Origin: Seonamhaeicola maritimus | GTDB lineage: Bacteria > Bacteroidota > Bacteroidia > Flavobacteriales > Flavobacteriaceae | DNA length: 64,000 bases | Assembly: GCF_008056315.1 (NCBI RefSeq) | Contig: NZ_VRKQ01000008.1 | Location: 1,754,957-1,818,956 of the forward strand | Direction: 5' to 3' | Shown here: positions 8,972 to 17,622 of the stretch, in pieces | Numbering within the stretch: the first letter of the stretch is position 1 | Layout of the letters: every line of letters begins with the position of its first letter | Notes under the pieces: model-generated | Seen by the model: the letters and a program-made list of their open reading frames with translations, nothing else | What the model was told of the DNA's origin: nothing | Databases searched by the model: none | Made by a program: the position numbers and the translations under genes

Positions 8972-9592
8972 ATGGCTGAGTTTATAAGAATATATGAAGA
9001 AAACCCAAACCCAAGAGAGATTGATAGGGTTGTAGCGATTCTTAAAAGAGGCGGATTAGTAATTTACCCAACAGATACGGTATACGGTTTAGGGTGTGAT
9101 ATAACTAATATAAAAGCATTGGAGCGTATTGCCAGAATAAAAGGAGTTAAGTTAGAGAAATCTAACTTTTCTTTTGTTTGTCATGATTTGAGTAATTTGA
9201 GTGATTACGCGAAACAAATAAGCACATCTGTTTTTAAAATATTAAAACGGGCGCTTCCAGGTCCTTATACATTTATTCTTGCTGGTTCTAGATCTTTACC
9301 AAATCCGTTTAAAAAGAAAAAGACGGTTGGTATTAGAGTACCTGATAATAATATTGCTTTAGAAATTGTTAGACAATTGGGTAACCCCATTATATCCACT
9401 TCTATTAGAGATGAAGATGAGGTGATTGAATATACCACAGATCCAGAATTAATTTTAGAAAAGTGGGGTAATTTGGTTGACTTAGTAATAGACGGTGGTT
9501 ACGGAGGGAATGAGCCTTCCACAGTTATTGATTTATCTGATGATGAACCTGTTGTTCTAAGGGCAGGTAAAGGAAGTGCAGAGATCTTTTAA
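8972..9592 (+). CDS. Sua5/YciO/YrdC-family protein (L-threonylcarbamoyladenylate synthase-like)
   Basis: The 206-residue protein has the YrdC fold signature: LKRGGLVIYPTDTVYGLGCD near residue 25, then KRALPGPYTFIL, VGIRVPDN, and PSTVIDLSDDEPVVLRAGKG at the C-terminus. Sua5/TsaC enzymes make threonylcarbamoyl-AMP from threonine, bicarbonate and ATP for the t6A tRNA modification. The length matches the YciO branch, whose exact role is less certain, rather than long Sua5 proteins with a C-terminal extension. The gene is divergent from the esterase gene with 46 bases between the chosen starts. A bidirectional terminator follows at 9716. Confidence 0.9.
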   Translation: MAEFIRIYEENPNPREIDRVVAILKRGGLVIYPTDTVYGLGCDITNIKALERIARIKGVKLEKSNFSFVCHDLSNLSDYAKQISTSVFKILKRALPGPYTFILAGSRSLPNPFKKKKTVGIRVPDNNIALEIVRQLGNPIISTSIRDEDEVIEYTTDPELILEKWGNLVDLVIDGGYGGNEPSTVIDLSDDEPVVLRAGKGSAEIF

Positions 9593-9715
9593 AATCGAGT
9601 TTGAATAAGCTGAAGATTGAGGGATGTATTTTTGTCTAAGTGACCTCCAAATGTCTAAATTGCAAATGGTAATTCTAAATTAATAGTGGTTTTCTGAAAT
9701 ATATTCAGGACAAAA

Positions 9716-9743
9716 AAAAGCCCAACTTAACAGTTGAGCTTTT
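9716..9743. terminator. Bidirectional intrinsic terminator between yciO-like gene and ompA-like gene
   Basis: AAAAGCCCAACT (9716-9727) pairs with AGTTGAGCTTTT (9732-9743) with one C-A mismatch and a 4-nt loop. A/T runs on both sides suit termination in both directions between the convergent genes ending at 9592 and 9765. Confidence 0.8.
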
Positions 9744-9764
9744 AATTTTTTATTGAAATACTGA

Positions 9765-10601
9765 TTAGTTACCAGCAGAAAGTGTTTTCATTTCTTTTTC
9801 AATCATGTCATAAAACTGATCGATTTTTGGTAAAACAACAATACGAGTACGTCTGTTTTTTGATCTGTTTTCAGCAGTGTCATTATCTACTAAAGGAACA
9901 TAAGAACTACGTCCAGCAGCTATTAACTGACTTGGGTTAACATCTAAGCTTTCTAACACTCTAATAATAGAAGTAGAACGCTTAACACTTAAATCCCAGT
10001 TATCTAATAACACACCTTTTTGGTAAGATCTACTATCTGTATGTCCTTCAACCATACATTCAAAATCTGGCTTACTGTTAACAACTTTAGCAACCTTAGC
10101 TAAAACAGATTTAGCTTGAGCAGTTACATTGTAGCTTCCACTTTGGAATAATAACTTATCGGCAATTGAAATAAATACAACGCCTTTTTCAACGTTAACT
10201 TCAATATCTGGGTCGTTAATACCAACTTCACGCTTTAAGCTTGTAACTAAAGCTAAAGTAACACTGTCCTTTTTTGTAAGTGCATCTGATAAACGTGTAA
10301 TTTTTAAATCTTTTTCTTTAAGACTTTCTAAAGTTTTTTCAATGTTACTTGCTCCTTTAGCAGATAACACTTGTAAGTTTTCATTATACTTTCGTAAATC
10401 TGCTACTTGCTCTTCTAAAGCCTGAGCTCTTGCTGTAGATGAAGCTCTATCCTCTAAACAAGAGTTTAGTTTAACTGTTGCAGAATTTAATAAATCTTGA
10501 GTTTCTTTTTGTTTTTCCTGTAGCGCTGTAAATTCTTTTTTAGATACGCATGAGCTTAAAACTAATAATGAAGATAAGCTAAGTAATAAGAGTTTTTTCA
10601 T
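9765..10601 (-). CDS. OmpA-family lipoprotein with coiled coil and peptidoglycan-binding domain
   Basis: The 278-residue protein has a lipoprotein signal (LLVLSSC at about residues 12-18). A long coiled coil follows (about 20-115; repeated Glu, Leu, Lys, Asp). The OmpA/MotB peptidoglycan-binding domain spans roughly 135-260. It has VEGHTDSR, the central NWDLSVKRST and the terminal NRSKNRRTRIVV. It should sit in the outer membrane and bind peptidoglycan non-covalently, stabilising the envelope. A possible promoter lies about 50 bases upstream. It is flanked by a terminator downstream and appears to be transcribed alone. Confidence 0.93.
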   Translation of the reverse strand: MKKLLLLSLSSLLVLSSCVSKKEFTALQEKQKETQDLLNSATVKLNSCLEDRASSTARAQALEEQVADLRKYNENLQVLSAKGASNIEKTLESLKEKDLKITRLSDALTKKDSVTLALVTSLKREVGINDPDIEVNVEKGVVFISIADKLLFQSGSYNVTAQAKSVLAKVAKVVNSKPDFECMVEGHTDSRSYQKGVLLDNWDLSVKRSTSIIRVLESLDVNPSQLIAAGRSSYVPLVDNDTAENRSKNRRTRIVVLPKIDQFYDMIEKEMKTLSAGN

Positions 10602-10649
10602 AATGAATTATAAGAAAATTTTATGGATTAATTTATTTAGTTGACTGTG

Positions 10650-10657
10650 CAAAAATA
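10650..10657 (-). promoter_or_regulatory. Candidate -7 element of the ompA-like gene
   Basis: On the minus strand this reads TATTTTTG, matching the Bacteroidota -7 consensus TAnnTTTG, about 50 bases before the start at 10601. No clear TTG is seen at the -33 distance, so the call is tentative. Confidence 0.4.
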
Positions 10658-10708
10658 TATAAAAAACCAGTTAAATAAGTATAGTTAACAAAACTTTTGC
10701 TAACTATG

Positions 10709-11698
10709 TTATAAACGCTTATAAATGGTCTTTCTATTTACGAAATAATCAACTACAATAGATGTTCTTTGATAATATTTTATTCTACTTTTAACAGATT
10801 TCCGCTTTTCTAATAATTGTCTTAAATTATTATAAAAACTAAAATGAGCTTTTATGACTGCAAAAGTATGTTTTGGTTTAAATTCTAGTAAAAATTTAAT
10901 ACCTGCAACGCCATCAAGAATAAGACGAATTAAAACAAGAGGAAATATATTTCCTTTTGCATTTTTAGTTAAAGCAAATAAACTATTTCTAAAGTTGAGA
11001 AATGTTTTTTTTGGGTTGGTATTTTTTAACGTAGCACCTCCAATATGATAGACTTCTGAATCTCCAACATATTTTACATTATAACCTGAGTTTTTAGCAC
11101 GCCAACAAAGATCTATTTCTTCCATATGCGCAAAAAAGGTTTCGTCTAACCCATTTAGTTCTTTAAAAACAATTTTTCTTATGAATAGGCAAGCGCCTGA
11201 TGCCCAAAAAATATTCGAATTATCATTAAACTGGGCTTCGTCTTTTTCTAAGGTATTAAAAATCCTTCCACGACAATATGGGTAGCCATACTTATCAATA
11301 AAGCCTCCTGCGGCTCCAGCATATTCAAAATAATCTTTTTGCTTATAATCTAATAATTTGGGCTGAACAATAGCTGTATTTTGTTCTTTTTCAAAAGTGG
11401 TTATCACTGGTTTTAACCAATTTTCAGTAACTTCTATATCACTATTTAATAAACAGAAAATATCTTCGTCTAAATCTCTTAAAGCATCATTATAACCTTT
11501 AGAATAACCTCCGTTTTCTTTATTTTGAATAATTTGGATTGATGGATAATTTTTCTGTACAAAATCTACTGAATCATCCGACGAAGCATTGTCAGCAACA
11601 TAAATATTGGCTTCTTTTGAATATGCTATAACCGATGGTAAAAATTGCTCAAGCAAGCCTTTTCCATTCCAATTTAATATGACTACGGCAATTTTCAT
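10709..11698 (-). CDS. Family 2 glycosyltransferase (rhamnosyltransferase-like)
   Basis: The 329-residue protein begins directly with the GT-A fold signature (VILNWNGKGLLEQFLPS). VADNASSDDSVDFV and ENGGYSKGYNDAL follow, then the metal/nucleotide-sugar motif LLNSDIEV near residue 85. The acceptor-side motif HMEEIDLCWRAKNSGY and a conserved H-I-G-G-A-T-L-K-N follow. Such enzymes transfer a sugar from a nucleotide-sugar to cell-surface glycans. The C-terminal ~60 residues are basic and could sit against the membrane. It overlaps the preceding HsdR_N-domain gene by 4 bases, so the two are translated together. The sugar and acceptor cannot be named. Confidence 0.9.
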   Translation of the reverse strand: MKIAVVILNWNGKGLLEQFLPSVIAYSKEANIYVADNASSDDSVDFVQKNYPSIQIIQNKENGGYSKGYNDALRDLDEDIFCLLNSDIEVTENWLKPVITTFEKEQNTAIVQPKLLDYKQKDYFEYAGAAGGFIDKYGYPYCRGRIFNTLEKDEAQFNDNSNIFWASGACLFIRKIVFKELNGLDETFFAHMEEIDLCWRAKNSGYNVKYVGDSEVYHIGGATLKNTNPKKTFLNFRNSLFALTKNAKGNIFPLVLIRLILDGVAGIKFLLEFKPKHTFAVIKAHFSFYNNLRQLLEKRKSVKSRIKYYQRTSIVVDYFVNRKTIYKRL

Positions 11699-12141
11699 AA
11701 GGAATAATCTGGGATATCTTTTAAAAAGTTATAACGTTCTTGTTCAAAATCCATTTGGCAATAATAATGATTTAATCCATTAGTTACCATTAAATAACTA
11801 GCATTCAATACTAGATTATATCTGGCTATTTGGTCAAATGTATTTTGGTCGATCTCAATTTTTGAGGCTTTACACTCCACAATTAAGTGAATACTTCCGT
11901 TAGGATTAAAAACTACGATATCGTATCGTTTTTTTAAGTCATTCACTATCAATTCCTTTTCTACATTAATCAATGATTTCGGATATTTTTTTTCGTCAAT
12001 TAGATATTGAACACAATGCTGACGCACCCATTCTTCTGGTTGTAAAACCACAAACTTTTTGCGAATACTATCGAAAATAGAAACTTTATTTTCGTTACTT
12101 TTGAATCGAAACGAATATGTAGGGAAATTTAGTTTTTGCAC
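11695..12141 (-). CDS. Solitary HsdR N-terminal-domain protein (PD-(D/E)xK nuclease fold)
   Basis: The product (148 residues) resembles the N-terminal domain of type I restriction R subunits but has no helicase domain. The nuclease-fold residues are visible: RYDIVVF supplies the aspartate and LIVECKA the E-x-K. The conserved N-terminus QKLNFPTYSF fits a GTG start at 12141; the frame can also be opened at a TTG at 12168, which would abut the holA start. It lies divergent to holA and upstream of a glycosyltransferase. No HsdM or HsdS genes are nearby, so it is not a restriction system. Its role is unknown. Confidence 0.8.
   Translation of the reverse strand: MQKLNFPTYSFRFKSNENKVSIFDSIRKKFVVLQPEEWVRQHCVQYLIDEKKYPKSLINVEKELIVNDLKKRYDIVVFNPNGSIHLIVECKASKIEIDQNTFDQIARYNLVLNASYLMVTNGLNHYYCQMDFEQERYNFLKDIPDYSL
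12096..12103 (+). promoter_or_regulatory. Candidate -7 element for holA, inside the divergent gene
   Basis: TACTTTTG matches TAnnTTTG and lies 64 bases before the holA ATG, within the 5' end of the opposite-strand HsdR_N gene. The divergent starts are so close that the holA promoter must lie within that gene. No clear -33 TTG is visible. Confidence 0.35.
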
Positions 12142-12167
12142 ATCACAAATTTGGTGATTTTTTTTCA

Positions 12168-13172
12168 ATGGACGAAGTCAAGCAATTAGTTACCGATATT
12201 AAAAACGGAAACCTTAAACCCATATACTTTTTAATGGGTGAGGAACCTTATTATATTGATAAGATTTCTGATTTCATAGAACATAATGTTTTAGCAGAAG
12301 AAGAGCGCGGATTTAATCAAATGGTTTTATACGGTCGTGACGTTTCAGTTGAAGATATTGTTGGAAATGCAAAACGTTTCCCAATGATGGCGGAATACCA
12401 AGTGGTTATAGTAAAAGAAGCACAAGATTTATCTAGAACTATTGAAAAATTGGCCTCTTACGCTGATAATCCACAGCCTTCAACGGTATTAGTTGTTAAT
12501 TACAAGTATAAGAAAATAGACAAGCGTAAAGCGCTTTATAAATCAATAAAAAAATCCGGCGTTGTTTACGAAAGTAAAAAGCTTTATGAAAATCAGGTGG
12601 CGGATTGGATTAGACGTGTTTTGTCGCCAAAAGGTTATTCTATTTCACCAAAAGCGGCTCAAATGCTAGTGGAGTTTTTAGGAATTGATTTAAGCAAGAT
12701 TAATAACGAACTTGAGAAGCTTCAAATTATTTTACCCAAGGGAACCCAGATATCACCAGAGCATGTTGAGGAAAATATAGGCATAAGTAAAGACTTTAAT
12801 AATTTTGAGTTGCGTAAAGCGATTGGAGAACGGAATGCCGTTAAAGCATATAGAATCGCTAATTATTTTGCCGAAAACCCAAAAGATAATCCTATGGTTG
12901 TAACGGTTTCCTTACTATTTAATTTCTTTTCTCAATTACTTCATTTTCATGGGTTAACTGATAAGTCACCAAGAAATGTTGCATCTGCTTTAAGGGTGAA
13001 CCCGTATTTTGTAAAAGAGTATATTACCGCTGCTAGAAACTACCCCATGCGAAAAGTAAGTACTGTTGTGGCTACTTTAAGAACTTTCGATGTTAAAAGT
13101 AAAGGAGTAGGTGCTAATGCAGTTCCACAAGGTGATTTACTAAAGGAATTGCTTTCTACAATATTAAATTAG
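12168..13172 (+). CDS. holA: DNA polymerase III subunit delta
   Basis: The 334-residue protein matches HolA, the clamp-loader subunit that opens the beta sliding clamp. It begins with the family's KPIYFLMGEEPYYIDKISDFIE, in which the P-loop is degenerate as is normal for delta. It continues with NAKRFPMMAEYQVVIVKEAQDL, the AAA+ lid region, and a C-terminal collar domain with LLFNFFSQLLHFHGL and VNPYFVKEYITAARNYP. It is divergent from the HsdR_N gene and ends 4 bases before the end of the convergent YfcC transporter gene, with no terminator between them. Confidence 0.95.
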   Translation: MDEVKQLVTDIKNGNLKPIYFLMGEEPYYIDKISDFIEHNVLAEEERGFNQMVLYGRDVSVEDIVGNAKRFPMMAEYQVVIVKEAQDLSRTIEKLASYADNPQPSTVLVVNYKYKKIDKRKALYKSIKKSGVVYESKKLYENQVADWIRRVLSPKGYSISPKAAQMLVEFLGIDLSKINNELEKLQIILPKGTQISPEHVEENIGISKDFNNFELRKAIGERNAVKAYRIANYFAENPKDNPMVVTVSLLFNFFSQLLHFHGLTDKSPRNVASALRVNPYFVKEYITAARNYPMRKVSTVVATLRTFDVKSKGVGANAVPQGDLLKELLSTILN

Positions 13173-13176
13173 AATT

Positions 13177-14670
13177 TTACAAATAAACTGATACAGTTAA
13201 TACCAGCATTGTAAAAATTGTTAGAATTATTACCAGTGGCATTACAAACTTTAACCATTTATTATAACCAACTTTAACAATGGCAAGAGATGCTAATATT
13301 AAGCCAGTAGGATTTATAAAAGCAAATAAACCCATGCCATATTGATAGGCATTAACAATAAGTTCTCTACCAATACCGACTCCATCTGCAAGTGGAGACA
13401 TAATTGGCATGGTTAAGACTGCCATTCCTGAAGAAGATGGGATAAAAAAGGATAAGCCTCCATATATGTATAACATGACATTTATAAAAACACCTTTATT
13501 CATGTCATTTGTTGCTGTACTAGCGTAATAAAGCATGGTATCGCTTATTTGTCCGTCGTCCATAAGAACCGAAACACCTCTAGCAATTCCTATTATAACA
13601 GCAACACCTAATAAGTCGCCAGCACCTTTCATAAAGGTTTCTATAAAAGTAAATTCTTTAATACGCCCAATGACCCCAATGAGAATGGCTCCTACTAAAA
13701 ATACAGCTGTCATTTCTTCAAACCACCATTCTAATCTTGAAACACCGTAAACCATAACAACAAAGCACATAGCAAAAACAAAAAGTATCACTTTGAGTTG
13801 TATGGTTAACTTTGAAGTTGAACTAATATTGTTTTTAAACAACTTTTCAATTTCTTCCTTTTGATCATAAATAACAGATTTTGTTGGGTCTTTTTTTACG
13901 CGTTGGGCGTACCTGAGAATGTAAATGATACAAATAATTAATCCCAACGTCCACATAATTACTCTTCCGGTTAAACCAGTAGTCCAGTTGATTCCTGCAG
14001 CATCGGAGGCAATTATGGCGCTGAACGGATTTGTTGTTGAGCACATCGTTCCTATTGAAGATCCTATATAAATACAAGCCAATGCTACCATAGCATCATA
14101 TTTTGCTGCTAAAAATATGGGTATTAAAATAGGGTAGAAGGCAATGGTTTCTTCTGCAAGTCCAAAAGTAGTTCCTCCCACGGCAATGAGCAATGTAACC
14201 AGAATTATTAATATGAATTCATAGCCTTTTAAAGTGGATGCTAACCAAGAGATTCCCGCATCAAAAGCACCTGTATGATTCATGATGCCAATTAGTCCAC
14301 CAATAAACAGAACTAGAAAAATGATATCGGCGGCAGCAATTATTCCTTTAATAGGTGATTTTATAAATGCCAATTCCCCTTGGGGTGTGGCTTCTACCTT
14401 TTTATAAGTATTCGGAATACTAATAGGTTTCCAAATATCACCATTGGTGAATTTTTCTAAAGGTATCTTTATTTCTAAGTTGTTTAAAGTTTCTTGAGAT
14501 GCTTCTAAAATTTCAGTCTTATCTAAACTGGTTTTCGTAAAATGCTTATCTACCTTATTGTATCCTAATGTGTCAAATTTTCCAGAAGGAATAACCCAGG
14601 TTAGTAAAGCAGTTAAAGCGGCAATAATTAGAAGAATGGTTTGTGCTGAAGGAAACTTTATTTTTTTCAA
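13177..14670 (-). CDS. YfcC-family / basic amino acid or C4-dicarboxylate type permease
   Basis: The 497-residue membrane protein has about 12 hydrophobic helices. The first is followed by WVIPSGKFD, and a ~60-residue extracytoplasmic stretch leads to the second. Family-type motifs include FLVLFIGGLIGIMNHTGAFDAGI, the Gly-rich AVGGTTFGLAEETIAFYPI, and GGLSFFIPSSSGMAVLTMPIMSPL near the C-terminus. These are characteristic of the YfcC / anaerobic C4-dicarboxylate carrier superfamily, which includes arginine-ornithine exchangers. The substrate cannot be decided from sequence. The gene stands alone, divergent to ung and convergent with holA. Confidence 0.85.
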   Translation of the reverse strand: MKKIKFPSAQTILLIIAALTALLTWVIPSGKFDTLGYNKVDKHFTKTSLDKTEILEASQETLNNLEIKIPLEKFTNGDIWKPISIPNTYKKVEATPQGELAFIKSPIKGIIAAADIIFLVLFIGGLIGIMNHTGAFDAGISWLASTLKGYEFILIILVTLLIAVGGTTFGLAEETIAFYPILIPIFLAAKYDAMVALACIYIGSSIGTMCSTTNPFSAIIASDAAGINWTTGLTGRVIMWTLGLIICIIYILRYAQRVKKDPTKSVIYDQKEEIEKLFKNNISSTSKLTIQLKVILFVFAMCFVVMVYGVSRLEWWFEEMTAVFLVGAILIGVIGRIKEFTFIETFMKGAGDLLGVAVIIGIARGVSVLMDDGQISDTMLYYASTATNDMNKGVFINVMLYIYGGLSFFIPSSSGMAVLTMPIMSPLADGVGIGRELIVNAYQYGMGLFAFINPTGLILASLAIVKVGYNKWLKFVMPLVIILTIFTMLVLTVSVYL

Positions 14671-14734
14671 TCTAAATAATTTTTAATTCCTCCGAAGATA
14701 ATATTATTTTAGTTTGATTTTAGAAATAGACATT

Positions 14735-15400
14735 ATGAATGTAGATATCCATCCAAGTTGGAAACCTTATTTAGAAACAGAATTCAACAAACCCTACTTT
14801 AAGAGTTTGGTTGATTTTGTAAAGGATGAATATGAAAATTACACATGCTTTCCTTCAGGGAAAGAAATTTTTAATGCTTTTAATCATTGTGGTTTTGATG
14901 ATACACAAGTTGTTATAATAGGTCAAGATCCTTATCATAATTTTGGGCAAGCCAATGGTTTATGTTTTTCTGTTAAAGAAGGTATTACACACCCACCATC
15001 ATTAATAAATATATTTAAAGAAATTGAAAAAGACTTGGGTTTACCTTACCCAAAGAGCGGTGATTTATTGCGGTGGTCTAAACAAGGGGTTTTGCTTTTA
15101 AATGCCACATTAACGGTTAGAGCTCACAATGCAGGGAGTCATCAAAAAAAAGGCTGGGAAACTTTTACTGATGCTATTATTAAGACAATTAGTGAAAATA
15201 AATCAGATATAGTATTTCTGCTGTGGGGTGGTTTTGCCAAAAAAAAAGTAAAACTAATTGACAGCAATAAGCATCATATATTAACTTCTGGTCACCCTTC
15301 TCCTTTAAGTGCTAATAGAGGCTATTGGTTTGGGAACGGTCATTTTAGCAAAACGAACAGTATCTTAAGAGACCTTGGTGTTCCCTTTATACAATGGTGA
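14735..15400 (+). CDS. ung: Uracil-DNA glycosylase, family 1
   Basis: The 221-residue enzyme removes uracil from DNA in base-excision repair. The water-activating loop GQDPYH is intact, with the catalytic aspartate at residue 65, followed by GLCFSV. The uracil-contact segment LLNATLTVRAHNAGSH and the DNA-intercalation loop HPSPLSANRGYW are also intact. I chose the ATG at 14735 over a TTG at 14714 because MNVDIHPSWKP matches the usual N-terminus. The length is normal for the family. Confidence 0.97.
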   Translation: MNVDIHPSWKPYLETEFNKPYFKSLVDFVKDEYENYTCFPSGKEIFNAFNHCGFDDTQVVIIGQDPYHNFGQANGLCFSVKEGITHPPSLINIFKEIEKDLGLPYPKSGDLLRWSKQGVLLLNATLTVRAHNAGSHQKKGWETFTDAIIKTISENKSDIVFLLWGGFAKKKVKLIDSNKHHILTSGHPSPLSANRGYWFGNGHFSKTNSILRDLGVPFIQW

Positions 15401-15417
15401 TGAGAAAGCTTATAAAA

Positions 15418-15594
15418 TTAACTTCCAGTTGGTGCTAATTTTTGTTTTCCTAAATCAACAGAGGCGTTTGGATGGAGAATAACAGGCTTTTTATTAATAT
15501 TAGAAGACCTTTTAATTTTATTAACACTAAATTTTAGCAGTAATAAATTAAAAATAACTAATGATGTAATGGTTAGAGTAATAGTTAATAACAT
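15418..15594 (-). CDS. Small membrane protein (58 aa), unrecognised
   Basis: A short frame reads MLLTITLTITSLVIFNLLLL, a single membrane helix, followed by a basic stretch (KFSVNKIKRSS) and a polar tail ending KLAPTGS. The charge pattern suggests the N-terminus is outside and the tail in the cytoplasm. It sits alone between ung and menB on the opposite strand in an otherwise empty 456-base gap. From recollection, short flavobacterial proteins with a similar tail occur in this kind of position; this was not checked. Function unknown. Confidence 0.55.
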   Translation of the reverse strand: MLLTITLTITSLVIFNLLLLKFSVNKIKRSSNINKKPVILHPNASVDLGKQKLAPTGS

Positions 15595-15832
15595 AGGCGT
15601 TTGGGATTAAAACTTCGACAAAATACATTTTTTATCGTTAAAAAACAAATTTTGTCTAATTATTAGAACTTAATCACAAATTTACTAAAAAAAATACTAC
15701 AAAAATATACGTACATCTACTAATTTATCTTTTTAGCAGATGTATAATTCTTGGGTGTTTTTTCTTTCAAAACTGCAATTTTTTAACATTAAAATTATTT
15801 AATTAATACTAAGCTTTTTGTTGAAATAAATT

Positions 15833-15840
15833 TATTTTTG
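15833..15840 (+). promoter_or_regulatory. Candidate -7 element of the menaquinone operon
   Basis: TATTTTTG matches TAnnTTTG and lies 16 bases before the menB start at 15857. A TTTTTG stretch ends at 15820, closer than the usual 19-21 base spacing, so the -33 box is uncertain. The rest of the gap (15595-15832) is AT-rich and shows no other feature. Confidence 0.4.
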
Positions 15841-15856
15841 AACAAAACATTGAATA

Positions 15857-16696
15857 ATGGAGAAAGCTAACTGGATAGTAGCTAAAGAATACGAAGACAT
15901 AACATATAAAAAGTGTAATGGAGTAGCGCGTATTGCTTTTAACAGACCAAATATTAGAAATGCTTTTAGGCCAAAAACAACAAGTGAATTATATGACGCA
16001 TTTTATAATGCGAATGAAGATGTAAATGTAGGGGTTGTACTTTTATCTGCTGAGGGGCCTTCAACCAAAGATGGTGTTTACTCATTTTGTAGTGGTGGCG
16101 ATCAAAAAGCAAGAGGACATCAGGGATATGTAGGTGAAGATGGTTATCATCGTTTAAATATTTTAGAAGTTCAAAGATTAATTCGTTTTATGCCTAAAGC
16201 AGTTATTGCTGTGGTACCTGGTTGGGCTGTGGGTGGCGGACATAGTTTGCATGTTGTTTGCGATTTAACGTTGGCTAGTAAAGAACATGCTATTTTTAAG
16301 CAAACGGATGCAGATGTTACCAGTTTTGATGGCGGTTATGGTTCTGCGTATTTAGCAAAAATGGTTGGACAGAAAAAAGCACGCGAAATATTCTTTTTAG
16401 GTAGAAACTATTCTGCACAGGAAGCTTTTGAGATGGGTATGGTTAATGCTGTTATTCCGCATAATGAGTTAGAAGACACTGCCTACGAATGGGCTCAAGA
16501 GATTTTAGCCAAATCGCCTACTTCAATAAAAATGTTGAAATTCGCCATGAATTTAACAGATGACGGTATGGTGGGGCAACAGGTATTTGCTGGAGAAGCT
16601 ACAAGATTAGCTTATATGACAGATGAAGCAGTTGAAGGACGAAATGCTTTCTTAGAAAAACGAGCTCCTAATTTTGAAAAAAAATGGATTCCTTAG
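15857..16696 (+). CDS. menB: 1,4-dihydroxy-2-naphthoyl-CoA synthase
   Basis: The 279-residue crotonase-fold enzyme converts o-succinylbenzoyl-CoA to DHNA-CoA in menaquinone synthesis. Supporting motifs are the RIAFNRPNIRNAFRP substrate segment, the FCSGGDQKARG loop, the oxyanion-hole region GWAVGGGHSLHVVCDLTLAS, and TSFDGGYGSAYLAKMVGQKKARE with the conserved aspartate. The C-terminus LEKRAPNF is typical of MenB. It starts the menaquinone cluster; menA begins one base after its stop. Confidence 0.97.
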   Translation: MEKANWIVAKEYEDITYKKCNGVARIAFNRPNIRNAFRPKTTSELYDAFYNANEDVNVGVVLLSAEGPSTKDGVYSFCSGGDQKARGHQGYVGEDGYHRLNILEVQRLIRFMPKAVIAVVPGWAVGGGHSLHVVCDLTLASKEHAIFKQTDADVTSFDGGYGSAYLAKMVGQKKAREIFFLGRNYSAQEAFEMGMVNAVIPHNELEDTAYEWAQEILAKSPTSIKMLKFAMNLTDDGMVGQQVFAGEATRLAYMTDEAVEGRNAFLEKRAPNFEKKWIP

Positions 16697-16697
16697 T

Positions 16698-17600
16698 ATG
16701 AAAAGCATTTCTGTTTGGATTACCTCAATGCGCTTGCGCACACTTCCTTTATCTATTTCTGGAATTATTCTGGCCTCTTGTCTAGCTGAGTACAATGGCT
16801 ATTTTAAATGGAACATTTTTATTCTGGCTATTTTAACCACTTTAAGTTTACAGATACTTTCTAACCTTGCTAATGACTACGGTGATGGTATAAAAGGAAC
16901 TGATAACAATGATAGAATTGGTCCTGAAAGAGCCATACAAACTGGTAAAATTTCTCCTGAAGAAATGTTTAATGCTATAAAAATTAATGTTTTAATATCT
17001 ATTGGTTTAGCATTTACACTTATTTTTTCGGCGTTTGGGGTACATCATTTTTTTCTCACTTTAATTTTCTTTTTGCTTGGAATAGCTAGTATTGTTGCTG
17101 CTATTAGGTATACAGTTGGAGGTAATGCATATGGCTATAGAGGAATGGGTGATGTTTTTGTGTTTATATTTTTCGGGTTAGTAAGTGTTTGTGGTTGCTA
17201 CGTATTGTATGCTAAAACTATAGACCATGTTACGTTATTGCCAGCTTGCACTATAGGTTTATTAAGTGCGGCTGTATTGAATCTTAATAATATGCGAGAT
17301 ATAATTTCGGATGAAAAATCTGAAAAGGTAACATTAGCAGTTAAATTAGGAGGAAAAGCAATAAAAAAGTATCACTACACCATTGTTGTGTTTGCAATTA
17401 TTTTGTCAACATTATTCGGAATATTGTACTACACCTCACCTTTTAATCTTATTTTTTTTGTAGCATATATTCCGCTAATCATGCATTTAAGAACCGTACA
17501 AAAAAATACAAATCCTAAATTATTGGACCCTGAATTAAAAAAGCTTGCCTTAACCACTGTTTTGTTAGCTATTCTAATGGGTATAGGACATTTATTATAG
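16698..17600 (+). CDS. menA: 1,4-dihydroxy-2-naphthoate polyprenyltransferase
   Basis: The 300-residue integral membrane UbiA-family enzyme joins a polyprenyl chain to DHNA to make demethylmenaquinone. About eight hydrophobic helices are visible. The first Asp-rich motif is NLANDYGDGIKGTD near residue 70 and the second is NNMRDIISDEKS near residue 205. Both bind the Mg-diphosphate. The ATG at 16698 gives the expected N-terminus (WITSMRLRTLPLS), as in other MenA proteins. It follows menB by one base. Confidence 0.95.
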   Translation: MKSISVWITSMRLRTLPLSISGIILASCLAEYNGYFKWNIFILAILTTLSLQILSNLANDYGDGIKGTDNNDRIGPERAIQTGKISPEEMFNAIKINVLISIGLAFTLIFSAFGVHHFFLTLIFFLLGIASIVAAIRYTVGGNAYGYRGMGDVFVFIFFGLVSVCGCYVLYAKTIDHVTLLPACTIGLLSAAVLNLNNMRDIISDEKSEKVTLAVKLGGKAIKKYHYTIVVFAIILSTLFGILYYTSPFNLIFFVAYIPLIMHLRTVQKNTNPKLLDPELKKLALTTVLLAILMGIGHLL

Positions 17601-17622
17601 AAGCTTTAAATCATTTCAATAC

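Noticed and set aside
11695-13172. A type I restriction-modification system
   Set aside because: Only an HsdR N-terminal-domain protein is present; no helicase domain, HsdM or HsdS gene.
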